Positions 1 through 7,840 of a stretch of 30,638 nt of DNA are shown here, piece by piece. How positions within the stretch are numbered: position 1 is the first letter of the stretch; every line of letters begins with the position of its first letter. The translations under genes were made by a program, and so were the position numbers. Below the pieces are notes generated by a model, which saw only the letters and a list, made by a program, of their open reading frames with translations, searched no databases and had not been told where the DNA came from. The stretch spans positions 1 to 30,638 of the forward strand of contig CAJMNU010000009.1 of assembly GCA_905214855.1 (NCBI GenBank). The letters run 5' to 3'. This stretch comes from an uncultured bacterium. Lineage in GTDB: Bacteria; Bacillota; Clostridia; Lachnospirales; Lachnospiraceae.

Positions 1-1
1 A

Positions 2-154
2 GAAGGAAAAATATATAAATTATTGACATTTTCCGGAACAGAAAGAGATATAGCAGATCCGTGGTATACAGGAAATTTTGATGAGACTTATTCAGATATA
101 GTAGAAGGATGTGAGGGCTTTCTGAAATATCTGGAAGAGGTAGGATCAATCTAA
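2..154 (+). CDS. Low-molecular-weight protein-tyrosine phosphatase, C-terminal end (partial)
   Basis: Only the last 50 codons are present; the gene begins before the window. The visible peptide contains a D-I-A-D-P-W-Y segment followed by an acidic helix with EGCEGFL. This matches the C-terminal part of the low-molecular-weight tyrosine phosphatase fold, where a conserved D-P loop supplies the general-acid aspartate and is followed by the final helix. The catalytic CxxxxxR loop lies outside the window, so activity cannot be judged. No convincing terminator follows the stop codon. Confidence 0.7.
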   Translation, partial: EGKIYKLLTFSGTERDIADPWYTGNFDETYSDIVEGCEGFLKYLEEVGSI

Positions 155-477
155 TAGGTAGTTAAAAAGAAAAAATCTAAAATGTAATAAATAGTAAAAT
201 TATTTTCATAAAAATTATATATTAATCATAACAACATTTACTCAAATAATAAATAAAAATATATAATAAAATTTCTTTGCAATTTGCAAAATTGTGGTTA
301 TTGAAATGTTATAATTATATCATCAAAAATAGTTCTTTCAGTATTTATTTCTATCAGCACCTTGATATTTTCCCTTAAATAATAAATTAAAATAAAACAT
401 AGTTATTGTATCTATGATATACCATGAACCTTCTATGATCGTTATAAAATAAAAGGAAAGGCAGGCAGAGAACATAT
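155..477. other. Very A/T-rich intergenic region upstream of the SWIM/MoxR/vWA operon
   Basis: This stretch of 323 bases has no gene. It is markedly more A/T-rich than its flanks. It contains a palindrome TTTGCA-ATT-TGCAAA at 276-290, a TATAAT box at 310-315 without a good -35 partner, and a direct repeat TCTATGAT at 411-418 and 432-439, whose 21-bp phasing equals about two helical turns. These could be promoter and operator parts for the following operon, but no complete consensus promoter is visible. Confidence 0.4.
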
Positions 478-1926
478 ATGAGAGAGATAACACAACAGCA
501 GATCATATCCATAGCACCTAATGCATCAGCAGTCAATAATGCGAGAAAAATTTCAAACAGCAGCGGTTTTGTGTCCCGTTCCCGTTCTGCAGATGATACA
601 TTTTATATGGGAGAGTGTAAAGGGAGCGGGAAATCCAATTACATAGTTTCTGCCGATTTTATAGAAGAGGACAAGCCGGTTTTCAGATGTACTTGTCCGA
701 GCCGTCAATTTCCATGCAAGCACAGTTTGGCACTTTTGTTTGAGATGGAGGCTCAAAAAGAGTTTTCTGTCTGCGAGATTCCAGAAAATATTTTAGAAAA
801 AAGATCCAAAAAAGAAGCGAAAGAGCAGAAAAAGGCAGAGGAAGCCACACAGCCGCCTAAAGAGAAAAAAGCGAATAAAACTGCCCGTACCAAAAAGATC
901 AAACGGCAGTTGGAAGGCTTGGAAATGCTTGAGAAAATGGTAGGTGATTTATTAAATAGCGGTCTTGGAACTATGGGAGGTGTATCTCTAAAAACATATA
1001 AAGATCTGGCAAAGCAGCTTGGAGATTATTATCTTCCAGGACCTCTCAATTTAATGAATGAACTGATTTTAGAGATAGAGAAATATCAGAAAGATGCAGA
1101 TACCATACACTATGAGAATGCAGTGGAAATACTGGTACGCCTTAGATCATTGACTAAGAAAGCGGGAATATATTTGCAGGATAAATTGGACAGCGGCAAT
1201 ATGGAAGATGATGACAATATACTCTATGAAGCATTGGGAGGAATATGGACATTAGAACGTCTGAACCAATTGGGACTCAAGAAAGAAAATGTAAACCTAG
1301 TACAGCTTTCTTTCGAGACGTATTATGACGAGGCACGTAAAGAATGGATAGATCTGGGATATTTTGTGGATGTGGAGAGTGGCGAGGTTCATGTATCCTG
1401 TAATTACCGTCCTGTAAAAGCATTAAAATATATCAAAGAAGAAGATTCTATGTTTGATATGGTAAAGGTTCCGTTTTTGACTTATTATCCGGGAGATATG
1501 AATAAAAGAATACGCTGGGATAAAAGCACATTGATTCCGCTTCATGATGAAATAAGAAGAACAATAATGCAAAAAGCACACACCGATTTAGCTGGTGTGA
1601 TCAAAACAGTAAAAAATCAGATAAAGAATACACTGTCTGAGGATTTTGCAGCAGTTATGATACATTTTAAAAAGATTGGGAAAATAAAAGGTCAAGAAGA
1701 AACATTATGCTATGTCTTAGAAGATACTATGGGAAACCGTATTGTTCTCAGGGATAAAAAAGGACATGAAGGAACTGTCAAATGTATGGCATCTTTGAAG
1801 GCAGGCAGTTTATTTGAGGATCAGGTATTATTTGGAATCATTTACTACGATTCATCAGATCATCAGATTTGTATGCAGCCATATAGCATCGTGACAGAAA
1901 AAGCGATTGTGCGGCTTTTATATTAA
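478..1926 (+). CDS. SWIM zinc-finger protein of a YehL/MoxR-vWA operon
   Basis: A 482-residue cytosolic protein. Residues C71, C73, C80 and H82 form the CxC-x6-CxH pattern of the SWIM zinc finger, a DNA- or protein-binding module. It is followed by a lysine/glutamate-rich, probably coiled-coil segment (about 95-160) and a long C-terminal part with no motif I recognise. In E. coli the SWIM protein YehQ is encoded beside the MoxR ATPase YehL, the DUF5682 protein YehM and the vWA protein YehP. The same partners lie downstream here, so this is probably the YehQ counterpart, perhaps recognising the target. The ATG is preceded by a weak purine-rich site (aaaggaaaggcaggcag). It is the first gene of the operon; the gap to the next gene is 27 bases. 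The molecular role is unknown. Confidence 0.8.
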   Translation: MREITQQQIISIAPNASAVNNARKISNSSGFVSRSRSADDTFYMGECKGSGKSNYIVSADFIEEDKPVFRCTCPSRQFPCKHSLALLFEMEAQKEFSVCEIPENILEKRSKKEAKEQKKAEEATQPPKEKKANKTARTKKIKRQLEGLEMLEKMVGDLLNSGLGTMGGVSLKTYKDLAKQLGDYYLPGPLNLMNELILEIEKYQKDADTIHYENAVEILVRLRSLTKKAGIYLQDKLDSGNMEDDDNILYEALGGIWTLERLNQLGLKKENVNLVQLSFETYYDEARKEWIDLGYFVDVESGEVHVSCNYRPVKALKYIKEEDSMFDMVKVPFLTYYPGDMNKRIRWDKSTLIPLHDEIRRTIMQKAHTDLAGVIKTVKNQIKNTLSEDFAAVMIHFKKIGKIKGQEETLCYVLEDTMGNRIVLRDKKGHEGTVKCMASLKAGSLFEDQVLFGIIYYDSSDHQICMQPYSIVTEKAIVRLLY

Positions 1927-1953
1927 AGGACAGTCTGAAAAGGAGGTCACAAT

Positions 1954-4104
1954 ATGAACTTACAGCCATTTTATGAATTAAGAGAACGACTTCATACAGC
2001 TGCCAACGCAGGTGTGAATTTGATCACAGAAGATTTCAGGCTTCAGCGTGTTGTATCAGCAGTAGAACCATTTGCCAAGGCATCCCCAATCTTTGCAAAG
2101 ATTGATCAGATGTTGAAACAGATGTTAACACCAGAATGTACAAACCGTGCATGGATGCTTTTAGATATTCTGGCACTTTTAGATGCTGTTCTGACCACTC
2201 AGGGCAGCAATGGGATAGAAGGAGAACTGGAAAATGCAGGATGCCATGACAGAGATGAGAAATTTTTTGAACATTATAAAAATATTCCAGCTGGTATCCT
2301 TCGACCTTTAAAAGAAGCGATGACCGGAACTGGAAGTGGGCGTTATAATATCATTGAAGAGACTCACAATGCATATCCGGAAGTATTTGATGATTATCGG
2401 GTTCAGGAACTTATGGTAAAAGGATTGGGAGATTCTTATTCAGAAATTAGCGTCTTATATAAAACATGGCTCAAAGAAAAAGGAAATGAGATCATTCCAC
2501 TATTAAAAGATGGATTTGACCCATCAGGAAAAAGAGAGATGGTACACAGGATAGAGATCATTGCTGCAATAGCTGGAGAAAAAGAAAATGATTTTTATCT
2601 AAGTCAACTTTCAGAAAGCAAAAAAGAAGTGAAAGAAGCCCTGATAGAAGCTTTGCATTTCAATCCATCTAATGCACAGATTATTCTGCAACTGATGAAA
2701 ACGGAAAAAGGAAAGGCAAAGGCAGCAGCTCAGTGGGCATCCGGATTTATGGACACAGAAGAGATTCGTGAATACTGGCAGAAAACAGAGGTGAATCCTC
2801 TTATTTTAGGCGGATCTTCTTATAGATGGGCGGCAGATTTACAGTCACAGAGACTACTTAAATTGGTGGAAAAAGTGACCCAAAATGCTGTAGACAACAT
2901 GGATCATGAAGACAGTAACGAGCATTCTTTGAAAACTACAGGTGTCATAGAGCATTCAGATGAGGAGAAGATTTTAACCTATTTACAGGCTCTGAGAGGG
3001 AAAAAGATTACAGACTTTGCTTCCTGGATCCAAAAACTGGCAGCATTAGCCCCAAAATTCCAGAAATTGAAATCTGAAAAAGACAAAAATTCATTTCAAC
3101 AGATAGACATGCATCTGGAGGGGGATGGATTTGCCAAAGCATTGTCAGACTATCTCATGGATACATTATTTTTAATATTAGAAAAAACAACGATAACAGA
3201 CTCTATAACAGATCCTATAATAGATTCTACACCAGATTCCATAACGAATCCTATGACAGATCTTACAAGAGACATGACAAAAGATATAACAAAAGATAAT
3301 GAAGATCGTTGTGCATGGAATGAATATATTGTCCAAGTGGCAGATCAGACCAAATATCTTTATCAAGAATATGGAGTTTTGTATTTGGGGGCAGCTTTTG
3401 CGGCATCATTTTTGACAGAGACAAAAGAACAGGTATTTCAGACCTATGCACCCTATCTGAAAGAAAATGGGATGTTGGAGATCCAGAAAAAGAAGAAAAA
3501 GAGCGAACGCATCCAGATTTATAAGTTTTTCTCCCATTTACAATATAACAGAGAGAAGAAAACATATTTGTATAAATATAAAAGAGGGCTTTCATGGAAA
3601 GGAGAGTATCAGGCAGATTGTATGATCTGTACAGGAAAAGATTTAAGTCTGGACTGGTATCCACTCATTTTCAAGATAAAGGAAGAAGAAAATGATACAG
3701 GAAAAAAGAACAGCCGATCCGTGTCTTACTATTCTCCATATACAGAACATGAAAGGATTGTGCGTGAACTATTTAGAATTGATACCGAGGAATTGAGACG
3801 ATGGTATGGAAACTATTTTTACAGGCAGGTGTGTAAAAACCGTTGGTATGGGAATGACCTTGACCTGTTAAAAGAATGTGGATGGAAAGATTTTAGAGGT
3901 ATTTTAAAGCATCGACTGCTTGTTCAGGATTTGTATTGGCTACACAATATAACAGATGATATGGGGCTTGGTAAAGAAGAGATCATTCAGGAGATGGAAG
4001 AGGCAAAAGCGCAGATGGGATCTTCCAAAGCTGCATCTGCTGCACGGATTGCTCATTGGATTCAACAATTAAAGGACGGAGCTTCTATCAGTGATCTGAC
4101 ATGA
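1954..4104 (+). CDS. Large HEAT-like repeat protein of the MoxR-vWA operon
   Basis: A 716-residue soluble protein, with AGGAGG shortly upstream of the ATG. Residues about 190-270 show amphipathic helix pairs resembling HEAT/ARM repeats, so a scaffold role is inferred. Gene neighbourhood suggests it corresponds to the helical protein (DUF5691-type, from memory) that accompanies SWIM, MoxR, DUF5682 and vWA genes in many bacteria; I cannot verify this assignment. Residues about 412-449 are a low-complexity insert with a four-residue I-T-D-x period, encoded by nine degenerate 12-bp units (3193-3300). The rest is rich in charged residues and has no catalytic motif I can identify. The same 12-bp repeat reappears just after the stop codon, in an open frame one base away, so the C-terminus may have been longer in an ancestor. 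Confidence 0.7.
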   Translation: MNLQPFYELRERLHTAANAGVNLITEDFRLQRVVSAVEPFAKASPIFAKIDQMLKQMLTPECTNRAWMLLDILALLDAVLTTQGSNGIEGELENAGCHDRDEKFFEHYKNIPAGILRPLKEAMTGTGSGRYNIIEETHNAYPEVFDDYRVQELMVKGLGDSYSEISVLYKTWLKEKGNEIIPLLKDGFDPSGKREMVHRIEIIAAIAGEKENDFYLSQLSESKKEVKEALIEALHFNPSNAQIILQLMKTEKGKAKAAAQWASGFMDTEEIREYWQKTEVNPLILGGSSYRWAADLQSQRLLKLVEKVTQNAVDNMDHEDSNEHSLKTTGVIEHSDEEKILTYLQALRGKKITDFASWIQKLAALAPKFQKLKSEKDKNSFQQIDMHLEGDGFAKALSDYLMDTLFLILEKTTITDSITDPIIDSTPDSITNPMTDLTRDMTKDITKDNEDRCAWNEYIVQVADQTKYLYQEYGVLYLGAAFAASFLTETKEQVFQTYAPYLKENGMLEIQKKKKKSERIQIYKFFSHLQYNREKKTYLYKYKRGLSWKGEYQADCMICTGKDLSLDWYPLIFKIKEEENDTGKKNSRSVSYYSPYTEHERIVRELFRIDTEELRRWYGNYFYRQVCKNRWYGNDLDLLKECGWKDFRGILKHRLLVQDLYWLHNITDDMGLGKEEIIQEMEEAKAQMGSSKAASAARIAHWIQQLKDGASISDLT
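3193..3300 (+). repeat. In-frame 12-bp degenerate minisatellite (unit ~ATAACAGATNNN)
   Basis: Nine consecutive 12-bp units follow the pattern ATAACAGAT plus three variable bases, for example ataacagactct, ataacagatcct and ataatagattct. They encode a four-residue I-T-D-x repeat in the HEAT-like protein. Because 12 is a multiple of three, unit gain or loss keeps the frame. A second array of the same family lies at 4139-4258. Confidence 0.8.
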
Positions 4105-4138
4105 TATTTCCATAACAGAATGGTGCGGCAAAATATGG

Positions 4139-4258
4139 ATAACAAACGATATAATGCACAATGTAACGAATCATATAACAAATGATATAACAGATGACAT
4201 AACAGACGATATCATGGACGATGTAACAAACGATATAACATGTGGTATAACATATAAC
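4139..4258 (+). repeat. Second array of the same 12-bp minisatellite, between the HEAT-like and MoxR genes
   Basis: Ten contiguous 12-bp units (ataacaaacgat, ataacaaatgat, ataacagatgac, ataacagacgat and similar) fill most of the 216-base gap. Read in the frame of 4100-4285 they stay open and spell I-T-x-D tetrapeptides in the same codon phase as the array inside the upstream gene. This frame is +1 relative to the HEAT-like gene and begins right at its stop. An ATG at 4154 would give a 43-residue peptide, but it has no ribosome binding site. I do not call it a gene. Confidence 0.8.
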
Positions 4259-4320
4259 AGACAATATAGCAGAATCATGAAATGATAAGAAAGTAACGGG
4301 AATGAAAAGGAGAGACCATT

Positions 4321-5412
4321 ATGGCAAAAAAAGAAAATGTGCTGCGTTTGCCTGCGGAACAATTGTTTCAAAAGGAGATAGATGCTTTGATTCAGGCAGA
4401 AAAAGATCCAATCCCTACAGGATGGAAGATGTCACCAAGATCTGTTTTGAAATATATTGTTGGAGGAAAAGTTGGAAAAACGGAGATCACACCCAAATAT
4501 ATCGGACACCAGAGACTGGTGGAGATTGCAATTTCCACATTGGTCACAGACCGTGCATTGCTTTTGATCGGAGAACCGGGAACGGCAAAATCATGGCTGT
4601 CAGAACATTTGACCGCAGCGATAAATGGGGATTCCACAAAAGTTGTTCAGGGAACTGCTGGTACAACAGAAGAACAGATCCGATACTCATGGAATTATGC
4701 AATGCTGATCGCCAATGGTCCGACTCCGGAGGCAATGATCAAAAGTCCAGTATACCGTGCAATGGAGACAGGAAGTATTGCCAGAATGGAAGAGATTTCC
4801 CGATGTGCTTCTGAAGTACAGGATGCGTTGATTTCCATTTTATCAGAAAAAAGGATCTCTGTGCCAGAACTTGGAATCGAAGTTCCGGCTCAGAAAGGAT
4901 TTTCTATCATTGCTACAGCTAATACCAGAGATAAGGGAGTCAATGAAATGTCAGCCGCATTAAAACGGCGTTTTAACATCGTAGTGCTTCCTTCCCCAGA
5001 AAATCTGGAGGCAGAAATGGAGATTGTCCGTTCCAGAGTGACACAGCTTTCATCGAATCTGGATTTGAATGCAGCACTTCCTGAGGATGAAGTAATCGAG
5101 AAAGTATGCACGATTTTCCGAGAATTAAGAAATGGAACAACATTAGATGGAAAACAGAAATTAAAGTCCACAAGTGGTGTGCTTTCTACAGCAGAAGCGA
5201 TCTCTCTGCTTGCAAACAGTATGGCATTGGCAGGAAGTTTTGGAAATGGAACGATCACAGATTATGATCTTGCCGCAGGTCTTCAGGGGGCGATCATCAA
5301 AGATGAGGGAAAAGATGCTGCCAGCTGGGAAGAGTATCTGGAAAATATCATGAAAAAGCGTGGCTCAAGATGGAATGGATTGTATAGGGAATGTAAGGAG
5401 TTGTTGCGCTGA
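4321..5412 (+). CDS. yehL: MoxR-family AAA+ ATPase, YehL subgroup
   Basis: A 363-residue AAA+ ATPase. Walker A is G84-E-P-G-T-A-K90-S91. The Walker B position reads I-A-R-M-E157-E158, so glutamate replaces the usual aspartate. Sensor 1 is A-T-A-N201, and the arginine finger region is L-K-R216-R217-F. The order and spacing fit the MoxR branch, whose members work as chaperone-like remodelers with vWA-domain partners. The neighbours (SWIM, DUF5682 and vWA proteins) point to the YehL subgroup. The start has AAAAGGAG seven to eight bases upstream. The stop overlaps the next ATG by one base (TGATG), indicating translational coupling to the DUF5682 gene. It presumably forms a hexamer that drives conformational change in a target recognised by the vWA or SWIM partner; the target is unknown. 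Confidence 0.88.
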   Translation: MAKKENVLRLPAEQLFQKEIDALIQAEKDPIPTGWKMSPRSVLKYIVGGKVGKTEITPKYIGHQRLVEIAISTLVTDRALLLIGEPGTAKSWLSEHLTAAINGDSTKVVQGTAGTTEEQIRYSWNYAMLIANGPTPEAMIKSPVYRAMETGSIARMEEISRCASEVQDALISILSEKRISVPELGIEVPAQKGFSIIATANTRDKGVNEMSAALKRRFNIVVLPSPENLEAEMEIVRSRVTQLSSNLDLNAALPEDEVIEKVCTIFRELRNGTTLDGKQKLKSTSGVLSTAEAISLLANSMALAGSFGNGTITDYDLAAGLQGAIIKDEGKDAASWEEYLENIMKKRGSRWNGLYRECKELLR

Positions 5413-7715
5413 TGGAGAAAAAACCACATGTATTTGGAGTGCGTCATCTGTCACCAGCAGGTGCATACCATTTGCGTAGTTTTTTAGATGAAGTAAAACC
5501 TAAAAAAATTTTGATAGAAGGACCATCCGATTTTACAGAGTTGATTGAAGATTTAACAGATAGGCGTGTAAAACCTCCTGTTGCTGTCATGGCTTATACG
5601 ACACAGGCACCGATCCTTTCTATCCTTTATCCATTTGCGGTTTATTCCCCAGAATATCAAGCGCTTATATGGGGAAAAGAACATGGATGTGAATGTCAGT
5701 TTATGGATCTTCCGTCCCAAGTTTTTCTTGCCTTGCAGGAGATGCATGAAAAAAGAGAGCAGGAAAAAATCATGGAGACGGGAGTGGAGACACCTCACAA
5801 TGCTATGGAAGGGACAGAAAGCATTTATAATGCTTTAGATCAGGCGAGTGGGGAAGATGGTCATGAGACGTTCTGGGAACATGTGCTGGAACATTCTGAA
5901 ACTCCACTGGCTTATCTTAGAGGAGCCAGTGAATTTGGGTATCAGATTCGGGAATGGACAAAACAAAATTTATGGGAGCAGGCAGAGACAACACTCAGAG
6001 AATCTTATATGAAACGCCAGATTGAGGATGTCATAAAAGAAGGGATAGAACCGGAGGAACTTGTGATAGTGACAGGGGCATATCATGTGAGAGGGCTTTT
6101 GGAAGAGGCAGAACCTATGAGCGATGCACAGATCAAAGCCCTTCCGAGGTTGGAATCCAGACAGACTCTGATGCCATATTCATATTATCGTCTCTCTGCC
6201 CGTTCTGGATATGGGGCAGGCAATAAAGCACCTGCGTATTATGAACTCCTCTGGCAGTCTTTAAGGCAGCAGCGTTTGGAATATACAGCACATGCATATT
6301 TGACGAAACTTGCTGCATTCCAGAGAAAAAACGGCAATCCAGTTTCTTCAGCAGAAGTGATAGAAGCAGTGCGCCTTGCGGGAACACTGGCAGAACTGCA
6401 TGGGTATCATGTCCCATCTCTTAGGGATCTGAGAGATGCCGCAATAACGTGTATGGGACATGGACAGTTTTCAGAGCTTGCATTGGCAGTAGCAGATACA
6501 GAAATTGGAACAAAGATAGGTTCTCTGCCAGAAGGCGTAAGCCAGACATCAGTGCAGAGCGATTTCTATCAGAATCTGGAAAGGCTTCGTCTCACAAAAT
6601 ATAAGACAGTGACAGCGGAGGAATTGCAGCTGGATCTGAGAGAAAAATTGACCGTAAAATCAGAAAAAGCCGCTTTTTTGGATTTGGAACGATCATTTTT
6701 CTTACATAGGCTGCGAGTGTTGGGAATTTCTTTTGCAGTGATGCAGAATGTTTCGCAGGAAAGAGCAACTTGGGCTGAGAAATGGATCTTGCGATGGACA
6801 CCAGAGGCAGAGATTCAGATTGTTGAGACTGTATTAAAGGGAGATACGATCGCACAGGCAGCTTCCTTTGAATTGCAGGAGAGGATTGAGAAGGAAAAGA
6901 ATATTACGGTTGCAGCATCTGTGATTGAAGAAGCATTTTTTTGTGGTATGCCGGCATCTGTGCGCTATGCGACCAGAGTCTTGCAGGAGATGGCAGTAGA
7001 TGCAGCTTCTATACAGGAAATTGCAAAAACGGCAAGAAGTCTTTCTATAGCAATACAGTATGGGGATATTCGAAGATTGGATGCAGCACCGCTTCTCCCA
7101 CTTTTATCTCAGTTATTTTTACGTGCATGTCTGATCTTTCCAGACAGCTGTATCTGTGATGATGCAGCTTCTAAGAGTGTGTCAGAGGCTATGGAAAGCA
7201 TAAACGAAGTGGTTTTACATCATGATTTTTTGGAAGAGGAACGATGGATTCAGGTTCTTGAGGTGATCGCCCAGAGAGATGATCTAAATACCAAGTTGTC
7301 AGGATTTGCGGCAGCTATTCTTCTGGAGAGAGGAAAGATGGATAGTGTAGAACTTGGACGTGAGGTAGAAAGAAGGTTATCTCGTGGAATTCCGGCAGAA
7401 TTAGGAGCGGGATGGTTTGAGGGGCTGGCGCTAAAGAACCATTATGCATTGATTGCCCGTATGACACTTTGGGAAAAATTGAGTGATTACATGGATACGC
7501 TAGATGAAGAAGAATTTAAAAGAGCTTTGGTATTTTTAAGAAGAGCATTTGCAGACTTCTCATCAGCAGAGAAAAATGACATTGCAGAAAATCTGGGAGA
7601 AATCTGGAAAGTGAACCCACAGCAGGTCAGTGAAGTATTAAATGAGACATGGAATGAGACTCAGAAGGAAGAAATGCTGGAAAGTTTGGATGGATTTGAT
7701 TTTGATGATATATAG
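5412..7715 (+). CDS. yehM: DUF5682 (YehM-like) protein with a TraB/EreA-like N-terminal domain
   Basis: A 767-residue cytosolic protein, translationally coupled to the MoxR ATPase. The N-terminus reads G9-V-R-H12-L-S-P-A-G-A-Y-H20, then I-E36-G-P-S-D40, and later V-T-G-A-Y-H225-V-R-G-L. A glycine-histidine start, a strand ending in E-G and a G-A-x-H motif about 200 residues on recall the TraB/TIKI/erythromycin-esterase-like superfamily of putative hydrolases; this fold match is my inference. The remaining ~500 residues are alpha-helical and alanine/glutamate-rich, ending in an acidic tail (D-G-F-D-F-D-D-I). E. coli YehM, of similar length, is the likely homologue. If the N-terminal domain is a metal-dependent hydrolase, this would be the enzymatic or effector subunit of the operon. 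No biochemical role is established to my knowledge. Confidence 0.8.
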   Translation: MEKKPHVFGVRHLSPAGAYHLRSFLDEVKPKKILIEGPSDFTELIEDLTDRRVKPPVAVMAYTTQAPILSILYPFAVYSPEYQALIWGKEHGCECQFMDLPSQVFLALQEMHEKREQEKIMETGVETPHNAMEGTESIYNALDQASGEDGHETFWEHVLEHSETPLAYLRGASEFGYQIREWTKQNLWEQAETTLRESYMKRQIEDVIKEGIEPEELVIVTGAYHVRGLLEEAEPMSDAQIKALPRLESRQTLMPYSYYRLSARSGYGAGNKAPAYYELLWQSLRQQRLEYTAHAYLTKLAAFQRKNGNPVSSAEVIEAVRLAGTLAELHGYHVPSLRDLRDAAITCMGHGQFSELALAVADTEIGTKIGSLPEGVSQTSVQSDFYQNLERLRLTKYKTVTAEELQLDLREKLTVKSEKAAFLDLERSFFLHRLRVLGISFAVMQNVSQERATWAEKWILRWTPEAEIQIVETVLKGDTIAQAASFELQERIEKEKNITVAASVIEEAFFCGMPASVRYATRVLQEMAVDAASIQEIAKTARSLSIAIQYGDIRRLDAAPLLPLLSQLFLRACLIFPDSCICDDAASKSVSEAMESINEVVLHHDFLEEERWIQVLEVIAQRDDLNTKLSGFAAAILLERGKMDSVELGREVERRLSRGIPAELGAGWFEGLALKNHYALIARMTLWEKLSDYMDTLDEEEFKRALVFLRRAFADFSSAEKNDIAENLGEIWKVNPQQVSEVLNETWNETQKEEMLESLDGFDFDDI

Positions 7716-7840
7716 AAATGATATAGTAATTATATATGGTAATGACATATGAGCATATTCCATTATTGTATGTTTAGAAAGTTCACACGTTAAAACGAAA
7801 AGATAGGACCGTATCATTGAATGAGAGGAGAAAACGGCAG

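Noticed and set aside
3178..3664. Minus-strand frames rich in Cys, Tyr and Ile opposite the HEAT-like gene
   Set aside because: They are shadows of the 12-bp repeat and its surroundings, with no start signals or recognisable domain.
4154..4285. 43-codon peptide within the intergenic 12-bp repeat
   Set aside because: No ribosome binding site, and it consists almost only of the repeat; kept as part of the repeat finding instead of a gene.
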